Below, in pieces: positions 1 to 7,105 of a stretch of DNA of 12,603 nucleotides (position 1 is its first letter; the number at the start of each line of letters is the position of its first letter). The notes beneath the pieces are model-generated. The model worked only from the letters and a program-made list of their open reading frames with translations. It did not search any database and was not told the origin of the DNA. The DNA is from Candidatus Kuenenia stuttgartensis (GTDB lineage: Bacteria; Planctomycetota; Planctomycetia; Isosphaerales; Isosphaeraceae). The stretch lies in assembly GCA_945874095.1 (NCBI GenBank), contig CAMCFM010000064.1:1-12603 (forward strand), in the 5' to 3' direction. The position numbers and the translations under genes are program-made.

Positions 1-1
1 T

Positions 2-1273
2 GCATCCGATGGGTCTTTGAGGGTTGCGACGACTCAAGAGATTGATTTTGAATTGCAACGGGCTCGTAAAATTGCTGGTGAACAGAATGGCAGGATTGTA
101 GATGTTGCGGATCATAAAGCTGCGGTGGTGCAGATGGAGCAGAAGCTGGGTGTTAAAATTCCATTAAGTTATGAAAGATTAAAGATCAACGGCGGTTTGC
201 CAGACTCTGACAAACGCATGAAAACGATGGTCATGGCATGGGCAGATCATACGCAAAAACTCTTGAAAACATCAGAACTGAGGCGGTTTGAGCATTGGAA
301 ATCTGCTGACCCATTGAAACCTCTGGATTGGACAAAGAAAACAGAGCCGTTACGCAACGAGTTCTGGGAAGATCAAATTGGTAAATTGCCAGAAGCGACG
401 GAGCCTTTGCAGGCCGAGTCGAAACTGGTCTACGATCAGCCAAATTTTAGAGGATATGCTGTTAAAATACCATTATATAAAGAGGTTTATGCGTATGGGG
501 TATTGCTGCTGCCGAAGGATTTAAAGAAGGGGGAAAAACGACCTGTCGTAGTTTGTCAGCATGGGCTTGAGGGACGGCCTGGGGATGTGGTCGATCCAGC
601 CAAAAAATCCGTCTATCATGCTTACGGTGCAGAACTTGCTGACCGCGGTTACATCGTGTTTGCTCCTCAGAATCCTTACATCGGTCACGAGCGGTTTCGC
701 ACCATTCAGCGCAAGGCTTGGCCACTGGGGCAATCGCTCTTTTCGGTGATTTTCCGGCAACATGAGCGGATTATTGAATGGTTGGAAACTCAGGATTACA
801 TTGATCCTGCAAAGATAGCATTTTATGGGCTTTCCTATGGAGGAAAGTCGGCCATGCGGATTCCTGCCGCACTGCCGAAGTATTGTCTCTCAATCTGCTC
901 AGCCGACTTTAATGAATGGGTTGTCAAGTGTACGAATACAGATCGGCAATATTCGTATATGTTTACAGTGGAATATGATATGTATGAGTGGGACCTTGCG
1001 TCCGGATTCAATTATGCCGAAATGGCGGGGTTGATCGCTCCAAGGCCGTTCCTCATTGAGCGAGGTCACTTTGATGGAGTCGGCCCTGATGATTGGATCG
1101 GATACGAATTTGGCAAGGTCAAACGCACATATGACCTGCTTGGAGTGGGTGACAAAACAGATATTGCGTATTTCAATCGCGGTCATGAGATCGATGGAGT
1201 CGCAACTTTTGCATTCCTGGCCAAACATCTGGACTGGCCTAGAGGGGCGAAACCTCTCGTGATTAAAAAGTAA
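2..1273 (+). CDS. Alpha/beta hydrolase, dienelactone hydrolase/acetyl xylan esterase-like; 5' end outside the window
   Basis: The frame is open to the left edge, and the first possible start (TTG at 17) has no ribosome site, so this is probably the C-terminal part of a longer protein. Numbering from that TTG, residues 1-140 are a mostly helical region I do not recognise. From about 145 an alpha/beta hydrolase fold follows: the strand and oxyanion region VVVCQHGLEG (177-186), the nucleophile elbow GLSYGG with Ser273, a likely catalytic acid after strand 7 (Asp353 in RGHFDG) and the catalytic His390 in RGHEID. Family knowledge says such proteins cleave ester bonds in sugars or small molecules. 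The substrate cannot be read from the sequence, and location is unknown because the N-terminus is missing. Alternatives are a peptidase-like hydrolase or a carbohydrate esterase. The fold is certain and the specificity is not. A strong terminator follows 17 bp after the stop, so it is the last gene of its transcript. Confidence 0.85.
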   Translation, partial: ASDGSLRVATTQEIDFELQRARKIAGEQNGRIVDVADHKAAVVQMEQKLGVKIPLSYERLKINGGLPDSDKRMKTMVMAWADHTQKLLKTSELRRFEHWKSADPLKPLDWTKKTEPLRNEFWEDQIGKLPEATEPLQAESKLVYDQPNFRGYAVKIPLYKEVYAYGVLLLPKDLKKGEKRPVVVCQHGLEGRPGDVVDPAKKSVYHAYGAELADRGYIVFAPQNPYIGHERFRTIQRKAWPLGQSLFSVIFRQHERIIEWLETQDYIDPAKIAFYGLSYGGKSAMRIPAALPKYCLSICSADFNEWVVKCTNTDRQYSYMFTVEYDMYEWDLASGFNYAEMAGLIAPRPFLIERGHFDGVGPDDWIGYEFGKVKRTYDLLGVGDKTDIAYFNRGHEIDGVATFAFLAKHLDWPRGAKPLVIKK

Positions 1274-1290
1274 TCGGAAGTTGAGCCATA

Positions 1291-1322
1291 AAGTGGTCCG
1301 GCGAAATCGTCGGGCCACTTTT
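1291..1322 (+). terminator. Intrinsic terminator after the alpha/beta hydrolase gene
   Basis: A 13-bp stem pairs 1291-1303 (AAGTGGTCCGGCG) with 1308-1320, with two G-T wobble pairs, a 4-nt AAAT loop and a T-tract ending the stem. It lies 17 bp after the hydrolase stop codon and well before the porin gene, so it should separate the two transcripts. Confidence 0.85.
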
Positions 1323-1370
1323 CAGTTATTGGCATAACATCAAACCTCCTATCCTACTTAATCGGTAAAT

Positions 1371-1398
1371 TTGAAAAACATGAAAGAATCGTTAAATT
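1371..1398 (+). promoter_or_regulatory. Candidate sigma-70-type promoter for the porin gene
   Basis: TTGAAA at 1371-1376 (5 of 6 to the -35 consensus) and TAAATT at 1393-1398 (4 of 6 to the -10) are 16 bp apart. The preceding gene ends in a terminator, so the porin needs a promoter in this gap. A direct repeat (AATCGKTAAATT at 1360-1371 and 1387-1398) overlaps both boxes and could be an operator. The match is modest, and planctomycete promoter rules are poorly known. Confidence 0.3.
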
Positions 1399-1482
1399 CA
1401 AGCCGATGAATGATGAGTAGAGGGTTTGGAAATTCCATGCCTATAGTCGATTCCAAGTCATGAGATACAGGTCAAAACCACG

Positions 1483-3243
1483 ATGAGTTCGCTGATTCGT
1501 ATGCGATTTTCGGCTCATCAGATGGTATATGCCCGATATTTGTCTGGTATCGTAATTCTTTGTTATTACAATTGTTATGTGAGCTCTTCGCGGTCATTTG
1601 GAGAAGTGCCTGTTGAGAAATCTGCTAGTCAGACAAGTTCTGAAATCGAGAGCTTGATTCAGGTGGTGAAGTCGCAGATTCAGGTTGTGGAGGAGTTGAA
1701 AAAGCAGAATCAGGAGTTGGCTCGTAAGAACGATGATTTACAGGGGCGTGTGAAGAGCCTTGAAACCTGGACGGAGCAGCGGATTACAGCGGATCCAAAA
1801 ATCTCAAAAGCGACGATTGATCCGTCAGAATCGAACTCAAGCCCTCTGCCGTCAACTTCGATGCCCGCTCTTTCATTGCCTAATCTGCCTGAATTGCCAC
1901 AAGTGGATCAGCCAGGGAACAGTTCATTGGTGTTGCCCGATCCTCTGCCCGTGCCAGAGGCTAATCCTTTGCCCGAGTTAGTGATAACGACGAATGCTCC
2001 ATCGGATTTGACGCCACCATCGGGTGTAGGGTTGCAGAAAACACCCGACTTTTTGCTGGGCAGATATGATAATGGTTATATTCTTGTGGCACCGAAAAAT
2101 CCTAAAGAGCATCCGTTTGCATTAAAGGCCAATATTGTAACTCAGGATCGATATACCAGTTTTTTCAGGAATGTAGAGCAATGGCAACCCCGAAATACGA
2201 GACCTGCTGTACCAGTCAATAATCGAAGTACCTTCGATATCACGCGTGCCTACCTTGGGTTTAGTGGATTTGCGCTCGATCCGAAATTGCAATACAGCTT
2301 CATGTTGGCGACAACATCCACAGTGAATGTCTCATATATTCTTGCGGTTCTAGGATACCAGTTCAACAAAGAGTTAGGGCTTTATTTTGGTTACAATAAG
2401 GTTCCAGGCACGCGTGAATGGTTTGAGTCGTTCAAGAATACGATGGGGGCTGACAGGTCGATGGCGACCACGTTCTTTCGCCCCAGCATGAGTCCTGGCG
2501 TTTGGATTACAGGAGAACCCCTGCCCGACTTTCATTATTACGGAATGATTTCGAATTCCGTCAATTCGCTCGCCCAACTTGGTGATCGGCAGACGACCCA
2601 GATGTCTTATGCCGGAAATGTATGGTGGGAGCCGCTTGGAAGTTTTGGGCCAGGTTTTACAGATGCTGAATATCATGAAAAACCGGCTGTAAGATTCGGA
2701 TCGACTGCGGTTTATGATCGGTTGATGCGAGAGTATGTTATCGGCAGTATGATGGAGAATCCGGAAAACACAGTGACTCGGCTATCGAACGGGAACCCGA
2801 TTTTTACTCCAGGTGCGATTGCTCCTGGTGTGAATCTGCTCACGGCCAGTGATTTTCTGTGGACATTGGATGCAGGTTTAAAGTATCGAGGTCTTGGATT
2901 ATCCGGTGAATACTATTTCCGCTGGCTGAATAATTTTCAAACGGACCGCCCGATGCCTGGAATCAAGCAGATCTATGATCAAGGTGGTTATGTTCAATTG
3001 TCCTATGCGATTGTACCGAAAAAGCTCGAGCTTTATACAAAAACTTCTTTGATTGCAGGTCCATACGGCAGTGGGAACGACTACGGTGGAGGTGTGAACT
3101 GGTATGTTAACGGGACACGCAAGTGGAGAGCCACTGCTGAGGTGCTTCAGATCAATCGTTCCCCTGCCAATAATATTCTCACTGGATATAGGACCGGTGA
3201 ATCTGGAACGTTGCTGCAACTCCAGATGATTACTGATTTCTAA
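1483..3243 (+). CDS. Porin-like outer-membrane beta-barrel with coiled-coil and Pro-rich N-terminal extension
   Basis: 586 residues. Residues 1-40 look like a signal peptide (hydrophobic YLSGIVILCYY, possible cleavage after SFG at 40). Residues 55-93 form six heptads with a/d residues I55, L58, V62, Q65, V69, L72, N76, L79, N83, L86, V90, L93. Residues 101-185 are a Pro/Ser/Leu-rich linker. From 186 to the end are alternating amphipathic strands rich in Tyr, Phe and Gly, and the chain ends LQMITDF, with the C-terminal Phe typical of a barrel assembly signal. The layout resembles the phosphate-selective porin O/P-like barrels common in planctomycetes, but what it passes is unknown. The ATG at 1483 has a weak ACAGG upstream; ATGs at 1501 and 1522 are alternatives and also leave a signal peptide. 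It follows a terminator and has its own promoter region. The barrel call is firm and the specificity is open. Confidence 0.8.
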   Translation: MSSLIRMRFSAHQMVYARYLSGIVILCYYNCYVSSSRSFGEVPVEKSASQTSSEIESLIQVVKSQIQVVEELKKQNQELARKNDDLQGRVKSLETWTEQRITADPKISKATIDPSESNSSPLPSTSMPALSLPNLPELPQVDQPGNSSLVLPDPLPVPEANPLPELVITTNAPSDLTPPSGVGLQKTPDFLLGRYDNGYILVAPKNPKEHPFALKANIVTQDRYTSFFRNVEQWQPRNTRPAVPVNNRSTFDITRAYLGFSGFALDPKLQYSFMLATTSTVNVSYILAVLGYQFNKELGLYFGYNKVPGTREWFESFKNTMGADRSMATTFFRPSMSPGVWITGEPLPDFHYYGMISNSVNSLAQLGDRQTTQMSYAGNVWWEPLGSFGPGFTDAEYHEKPAVRFGSTAVYDRLMREYVIGSMMENPENTVTRLSNGNPIFTPGAIAPGVNLLTASDFLWTLDAGLKYRGLGLSGEYYFRWLNNFQTDRPMPGIKQIYDQGGYVQLSYAIVPKKLELYTKTSLIAGPYGSGNDYGGGVNWYVNGTRKWRATAEVLQINRSPANNILTGYRTGESGTLLQLQMITDF

Positions 3244-3293
3244 AGTTAATATTTCTACGAGGAATATCGTATTTCTGGTCTATATTTTTAAGG

Positions 3294-3364
3294 AGGTGTT
3301 GACTATCTGTCCACTAGTCTGATAGTTTCTAACTAGTGTCTTGAATAAACCTTCGGTAACACCT
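3294..3364 (+). promoter_or_regulatory. Possible structured RNA leader with pseudoknot potential
   Basis: Three perfect pairings nest here: AGGTGTT (3294-3300) with AACACCT (3358-3364); ACTATC (3302-3307) with GATAGT (3321-3326); CACTAGT (3312-3318) with ACTAGTG (3332-3338). The last two are interleaved in the order of an H-type pseudoknot with loops of 4, 2 and 5 nt, and the first would close the whole element just before the GAGAGGA ribosome site of the next gene. Each single pairing could arise by chance in a 141-bp gap, and no known riboswitch class is recognised. Confidence 0.25.
3299..3326 (+). promoter_or_regulatory. Candidate promoter for the serine hydrolase gene
   Basis: TTGACT at 3299-3304 (5 of 6) and GATAGT at 3321-3326 (4 of 6) are 16 bp apart, 59 bp before the start codon. 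The perfect inverted repeat CACTAGT/ACTAGTG (3312-3318 and 3332-3338) brackets the -10 box and could be a repressor site. The same bases can instead be read as an RNA fold if transcription begins further upstream. Confidence 0.35.
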
Positions 3365-3366
3365 AT

Positions 3367-3373
3367 GAGAGGA
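3367..3373 (+). promoter_or_regulatory. Ribosome binding site of the serine hydrolase gene
   Basis: GAGAGGA ends 11 bp before the ATG at 3385, slightly long spacing but the best purine run near that start. It supports 3385 as the start, which also gives a proper signal peptide. Confidence 0.5.
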
Positions 3374-3384
3374 AGTTTATTGCG

Positions 3385-5568
3385 ATGCGTATACAACCAG
3401 TGGTTTCCATTTGTGTGTTGATCTCGACTTCGATGACGAGTTCCTATGGGAAACTTAAAAATCCCGAGGCAGTCAAGTCACCAGAGCGTGCTTCAATAAA
3501 GGCATTGTCGAAAGAAGTGGATTGGGCTGGAACCTGGAAGGGCAAGATTGCAGGGCAGCTCGAAATTATATTTCACTTGCAAGCACCTGTAAAACCAAGT
3601 GACAAATGGACTGGCAATTTTGATGTTCCGATGCAAAAGGTCAAAGGTTTTGTTTTAGATCATATTGAAATCAATGGCGATGAGATCAAATTCGAGTTGG
3701 GCGGAGTGCCGGGGAATGCGAAATATGAAGGCCGAATTACGGGAAATCTCCAAGAGATTGAAGGACTGTTTCGCCAGTTTGTGATTAATCAGCCCATGAA
3801 GCTGGCTAAAGATGTAGCCAAGCCAATTGCATTTGATGCCAACCAAATCAACATACTGGCAGAGAAGTTATTAAAAGACTGGAATGCACCCGGTCTGGCG
3901 ATTGGAATTGTCAAGGGTGGAAAACTGATTCATGCTGCCGGTTACGGCGATAAGAATGTTGAAAAGAAGGAGAAAATGACTGCGGATACGCTTCTGGCGA
4001 TTGGGAGTTGCACCAAGGCTTTTACTACGGCGGCCATTGCAAAGCTGGTTGAAGAGGGTAAGCTCGATTGGGATAGGCCAGTGAATCAGTATTTGCCAGC
4101 ATTTCGGATGGTGGACCCCTTCACAACCCAGATTGTTTCATTAAGAGATATGGTTACGCATCGTACTGGTTTGCCACGGCACGACCTTATCTGGTTTGCG
4201 GGAGAACTTTCGCGAGCCGAAATTTTAAGTCGCGTTCCGTATCTTGTAGCGTCCACCTCATTACGCCAGAAATGGAATTATAATAACATTATGTATACGA
4301 CCGCCGGAGCAGTGGCTGAATTTGCGGGCGGCAAGCCTTGGGAGCAGCAGGTGCGTGAGGCGTTTTTAAATCCCTTGGAAATGAAGAGAACCAATTTCCA
4401 TATCAATGAATTGCAGGCGGACCCTGATCACTCCACAGGTTATCATAAACCAGGAGTGGCTAAAGAGACTTGGCTGGTAAAGCCTTATCGGGAAATTGCA
4501 GGAATGGCACCGGCGGGTTCCATCAATTCCAGCGCGAAAGAAATGTCGGCCTGGATGAATTTTCAACTCGGCCACGGACCCAAGAATTCCGAGGGGAAGC
4601 CATTATTAAAAGAGACTTCGATTCGCGAATTGCAATCACCGCAAATGATCGTCGCTGGGGGGCTCCCACCTGCTGAGCGAACGGATGTACACAGTATGGG
4701 CTATGCCATGGGCTGGAGCGTGGAGAGCTATCGAGGTCACAAGCATGTTCATCACGGTGGAGCGATCGACGGATTTGTTGCTCAGGTGGATCTATTTCCG
4801 GACGATGATCTTGGAATTGTGGCCCTTGCAAATCAATCTGGCTCAGCCTTGCCAGGTGTGATTTGTCCGACCATTGCCGATTTGTTGCTGAAGCTTGATC
4901 CAGTGGATTGGTCTGGCCAGGTTTTGGCGAAGGTGGAAGCTGGTAAAAAGATTGAAGCGTCCATTAAATCCGAAGCCGGAAAAAGCCGTGTGGCTGGCAC
5001 AAAGCCATCGCATGAATTGAAGGATTATGTTGGAGTTTATCTTAATGCAGCGTTTGGGCGGGTTGAAGTCAAAATTGAAGGCGACCATCTGGTATTAAAA
5101 TACGGTCGAGTGCAATTCCCACTGGAACATTGGCATTACGATGTATTTAATGCCGCAAAAACCAAGCCTGAGGACGATGGATTCGAAGATAAAAAGTTTC
5201 AGTTTCATATGGACGCGAAAGGCGTGATCATATTTATTTCAGCCGATATGGAACCGATGGTCCCGGCTGTCGTCTTTAATCGTATTGCTGAAGCTCGCTT
5301 GAGTGATCCGAAATTCCTGGCCAGCCTGACTGGCGAATATGAATTGGCCAATCAGGTGATGAAAATTGAGCTGGAGGGCAATACGCTTAAAGCTGTATTG
5401 CCGGGTCAGCCGGTTTATAAACTTGTGCCAGAACGCGGACTGACATTTCTGTTCGTTGGTTTGAACGGATTTAAAATGGAATTCGAATTGGACGCAGATG
5501 GGAAGCCGACTGGGGTCGGTGTCGAACAGCCTAATGCAACTTTCAAGGCGAAGAAGAAGCTGAAATGA
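3385..5568 (+). CDS. Exported serine hydrolase, class C beta-lactamase/penicillin-binding protein family
   Basis: 727 residues. A signal peptide (1-22, possible cleavage after SYG) sends it to the periplasm or beyond. Residues 45-145 are a beta-rich module (WAGTWKG to NQPMKL). Residues 150-505 are the beta-lactamase-fold domain with all three catalytic motifs: SCTK (Ser208, Lys211), YNN (Tyr299, Asn301) and HHGG (456-459). Residues 543-640 look like DUF3471, the lipocalin-like domain often behind this fold, and 643-727 form a further small beta-rich module (LTGEYEL onward). The family includes D-amino peptidases, DD-peptidases, esterases and other hydrolases, so the substrate is open; a true beta-lactamase is unlikely given the accessory domains. 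It sits 141 bp after the porin gene with no clear terminator between, so read-through is possible. It ends in a terminator shared with the convergent cinA. Confidence 0.9.
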   Translation: MRIQPVVSICVLISTSMTSSYGKLKNPEAVKSPERASIKALSKEVDWAGTWKGKIAGQLEIIFHLQAPVKPSDKWTGNFDVPMQKVKGFVLDHIEINGDEIKFELGGVPGNAKYEGRITGNLQEIEGLFRQFVINQPMKLAKDVAKPIAFDANQINILAEKLLKDWNAPGLAIGIVKGGKLIHAAGYGDKNVEKKEKMTADTLLAIGSCTKAFTTAAIAKLVEEGKLDWDRPVNQYLPAFRMVDPFTTQIVSLRDMVTHRTGLPRHDLIWFAGELSRAEILSRVPYLVASTSLRQKWNYNNIMYTTAGAVAEFAGGKPWEQQVREAFLNPLEMKRTNFHINELQADPDHSTGYHKPGVAKETWLVKPYREIAGMAPAGSINSSAKEMSAWMNFQLGHGPKNSEGKPLLKETSIRELQSPQMIVAGGLPPAERTDVHSMGYAMGWSVESYRGHKHVHHGGAIDGFVAQVDLFPDDDLGIVALANQSGSALPGVICPTIADLLLKLDPVDWSGQVLAKVEAGKKIEASIKSEAGKSRVAGTKPSHELKDYVGVYLNAAFGRVEVKIEGDHLVLKYGRVQFPLEHWHYDVFNAAKTKPEDDGFEDKKFQFHMDAKGVIIFISADMEPMVPAVVFNRIAEARLSDPKFLASLTGEYELANQVMKIELEGNTLKAVLPGQPVYKLVPERGLTFLFVGLNGFKMEFELDADGKPTGVGVEQPNATFKAKKKLK

Positions 5569-5596
5569 CAGTGAGATAGAACGTCGAAAATGAGTA

Positions 5597-5632
5597 AACG
5601 GGCTCAATGGTTTACTGCCGAATGAGCCCGTT
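5597..5632. terminator. Bidirectional hairpin terminator between the serine hydrolase gene and cinA
   Basis: A perfect 11-bp stem (AACGGGCTCAT at 5597-5607 with its complement at 5622-5632) encloses a 14-nt loop. It is followed by TTATTT on the plus strand; on the minus strand the stem ends in GTTTACTCATTTTC. It lies between convergent genes, 28 bp past the hydrolase stop and 22 bp past the cinA stop, so it probably serves both. The T-tracts are interrupted, so efficiency may be moderate. Confidence 0.75.
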
Positions 5633-5654
5633 ATTTACCAGCTTATTCTCAAAA

Positions 5655-6962
5655 TCAGGCTTTATCCAAGCCCTTCAGGTACAGTCTGACCCAATTCAAG
5701 GCGTTTTTTGCGGCACGTTCCTGAATCACGACTCTGGGCTGTTCCTGCCCAAGTTGCAGGGCCTTCGTTTTGACTCCATCCGCAGTGGCCAAACCAAGCC
5801 AGACCAAGCCAACGGGTTTTTCAGGTGATCCGCCATTGGGGCCTGCGACACCTGTCGTGCTGATTGCAATATCGACTCCGAATTTCTGACGGGCCCCTTC
5901 AGCCATAGCGGCTGCAACTTCAGAACTGACGGCTCCATGCTTTGCCAGTAGCTCTTGGGATACTCCGAGAAAGTCCGTTTTTGCCTGGTTGGAATAGGTC
6001 ACCACACCGCCCATGAAGGATTGGCTTACGCCGGAGAGTTGGGTGATTTTATGAGCGATCAAGCCGCCGGTACAGCTTTCAGCGCAGGCCAGAGATTTTT
6101 TCTGACTGAGGAGTTCTGCAAAAACGGCATGTTCGATCTCTTGATCATTTTCGCCGATAATCAGGTCTGCGAATCGGGTGTAGATTCTGTCAACCGTTGG
6201 TTGGGCGAGAGAATCTGCAATCTCAGGCGTTTCACCGCGGGCAAAAATACGGAATGAGATGGTGGCTTCGTGGGCGGTAATCCCGACCTCGGGAATTCGG
6301 CCTCTGGCGGTCAGGTCGAGAGCATCGGCTTCGATCTCGGATTCACCACGGCCGAACATATTGATTTTGCGAATCCGAGTGACTTTCTGGGCTAAGCCCA
6401 TTGCGGCCAATCTGGGCAGGACCTGTTCACGAAACATGATTTTCATCTCGGAAGGCACGCCGGGCATACAGGCGATCACTGCCCTGCCGACTTTCATCCA
6501 GATTCCAGGTGCTGACCCGGCCCGGTTTGGCAAAACTTCGGCACCAGCTGGGAACATGGCTTGAATTTTGTTGCGGGCAACGAGGTCTGGAAATTTCTCT
6601 TGAAGGGCTTCGACAACTTTTTCTGGATCTGTTTCGATGGCCCTTCGTTTGGCGAAAAGCTGGCAGATGGAGACGAGGCTCGGTTGGTCGAGAACGAGTT
6701 TCGAACCTGAGACGGCGGCAAGTGCATCGCGGGTGATGTCGTCCTGGGTTGGGCCGAGTCCGCCTGTCATGAGGATCAGATCGACACGTTGGCAGGCCGA
6801 TGCGAGGGCAGCCACATTGTCAGGCATTTCGTCGCTAATGGTTGTATGAAAAGCACTTATGATCCCCAGTTCGCCAAGTGCAGAGGCTAGCCAGGCGCTG
6901 TTGGTGTCCACTCTTTGGCCACTGGTCAGTTCGGCTCCGGCGGCGATGATTTCAGCTCTCAT
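5655..6962 (-). CDS. cinA: CinA family protein: MoCF-like domain plus nicotinamide-nucleotide amidase domain
   Basis: 435 residues from the ATG at 6962, a usual length for the two-domain family. Residues 1-170 are the MoCF/COG1058 domain (MRAEIIAAGAELTSGQRVDT at the start, GGLGPTQDD at 67-75, MPGVPSEM at 166-173). Residues 275-435 are the PncC-type amidase domain with ESCTGG (295-300, catalytic Ser region) and TTGVAGPNGG (369-378). In characterised relatives the amidase turns NMN into nicotinate mononucleotide and ammonia, and the N-terminal domain can act as an ADP-ribose pyrophosphatase; both serve pyridine-nucleotide salvage in the cytosol. All key motifs are intact. I chose 6962 because the family starts at this MxAEII motif. 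Longer starts exist: ATG at 7004, with AGGAAG about 12 bp upstream, and GTG at 7028. It is alone on its strand here, divergent from the epimerase gene. Confidence 0.95.
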   Translation of the reverse strand: MRAEIIAAGAELTSGQRVDTNSAWLASALGELGIISAFHTTISDEMPDNVAALASACQRVDLILMTGGLGPTQDDITRDALAAVSGSKLVLDQPSLVSICQLFAKRRAIETDPEKVVEALQEKFPDLVARNKIQAMFPAGAEVLPNRAGSAPGIWMKVGRAVIACMPGVPSEMKIMFREQVLPRLAAMGLAQKVTRIRKINMFGRGESEIEADALDLTARGRIPEVGITAHEATISFRIFARGETPEIADSLAQPTVDRIYTRFADLIIGENDQEIEHAVFAELLSQKKSLACAESCTGGLIAHKITQLSGVSQSFMGGVVTYSNQAKTDFLGVSQELLAKHGAVSSEVAAAMAEGARQKFGVDIAISTTGVAGPNGGSPEKPVGLVWLGLATADGVKTKALQLGQEQPRVVIQERAAKNALNWVRLYLKGLDKA

Positions 6963-7028
6963 GATCTGGGGGGCTTTCTGGGTAGTTAGGGGGAAAAGTG
7001 ACATGCACGAATGTCGCTTCCTGACCAC

Positions 7029-7058
7029 ATTAAAACCTTTGGTGTGACTTCAGTACAA
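7029..7058 (-). promoter_or_regulatory. Weak candidate promoter for cinA
   Basis: On the minus strand TTGTAC (7058-7053) is followed 18 bp later by TTTAAT (7034-7029, 5 of 6 to the -10 consensus). The -35 match is only 3 of 6. If real, transcription would begin near 7022, inside the longest possible reading frame, which supports the shorter start of cinA. Confidence 0.2.
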
Positions 7059-7076
7059 CATTTTAAGCGCAGAGGC

Positions 7077-7105
7077 TTGTGAATTCATCGGATTTTTCTT
7101 ATTTT
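7077..7105 (+). promoter_or_regulatory. Candidate promoter for the epimerase gene
   Basis: TTGTGA (7077-7082, 4 of 6) and TATTTT (7100-7105, 4 of 6) are 17 bp apart, and the start codon used is 74 bp past the -10. The expected transcript start, near 7112, falls just before the 9-bp hairpin at 7115-7146. A perfect inverted repeat (7085-7093 with 7120-7128) encloses the -10 box. Confidence 0.3.

Noticed and set aside
899..1318. 139-codon minus-strand frame under the hydrolase gene
   Set aside because: It lies antisense to a gene with clear catalytic motifs, spans that gene's terminator, has no family-like motif, and is a by-product of the plus-strand coding frame.
1540..1580. Cysteines in the porin signal peptide as a lipoprotein site
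   Set aside because: VILC and YYNC do not fit the lipobox, which needs a small residue just before Cys. A standard signal peptidase I site after SFG fits better.
3244..3290. Terminator after the porin gene
   Set aside because: Only weak AT-rich pairing (GGAATA with TATTTC, 3-nt loop) is present, and the T-rich stretch lies about 10 nt away, so it is not a convincing intrinsic terminator.
5239..5607. 122-codon minus-strand frame over the end of the serine hydrolase gene
   Set aside because: It is antisense to the conserved C-terminal modules, overlaps the terminator, and shows no recognisable domain.
5955..6564. Two plus-strand frames of about 100 codons inside cinA
   Set aside because: Both are opposite to a well-conserved gene with intact motifs on the minus strand, and neither has a ribosome site or a sensible protein sequence.
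6963..7028. N-terminal extension of CinA from GTG 7028
   Set aside because: The extra 22 residues are not family-like, the GTG would fall within or before the likely transcript start, and the conserved N-terminus begins exactly at 6962.
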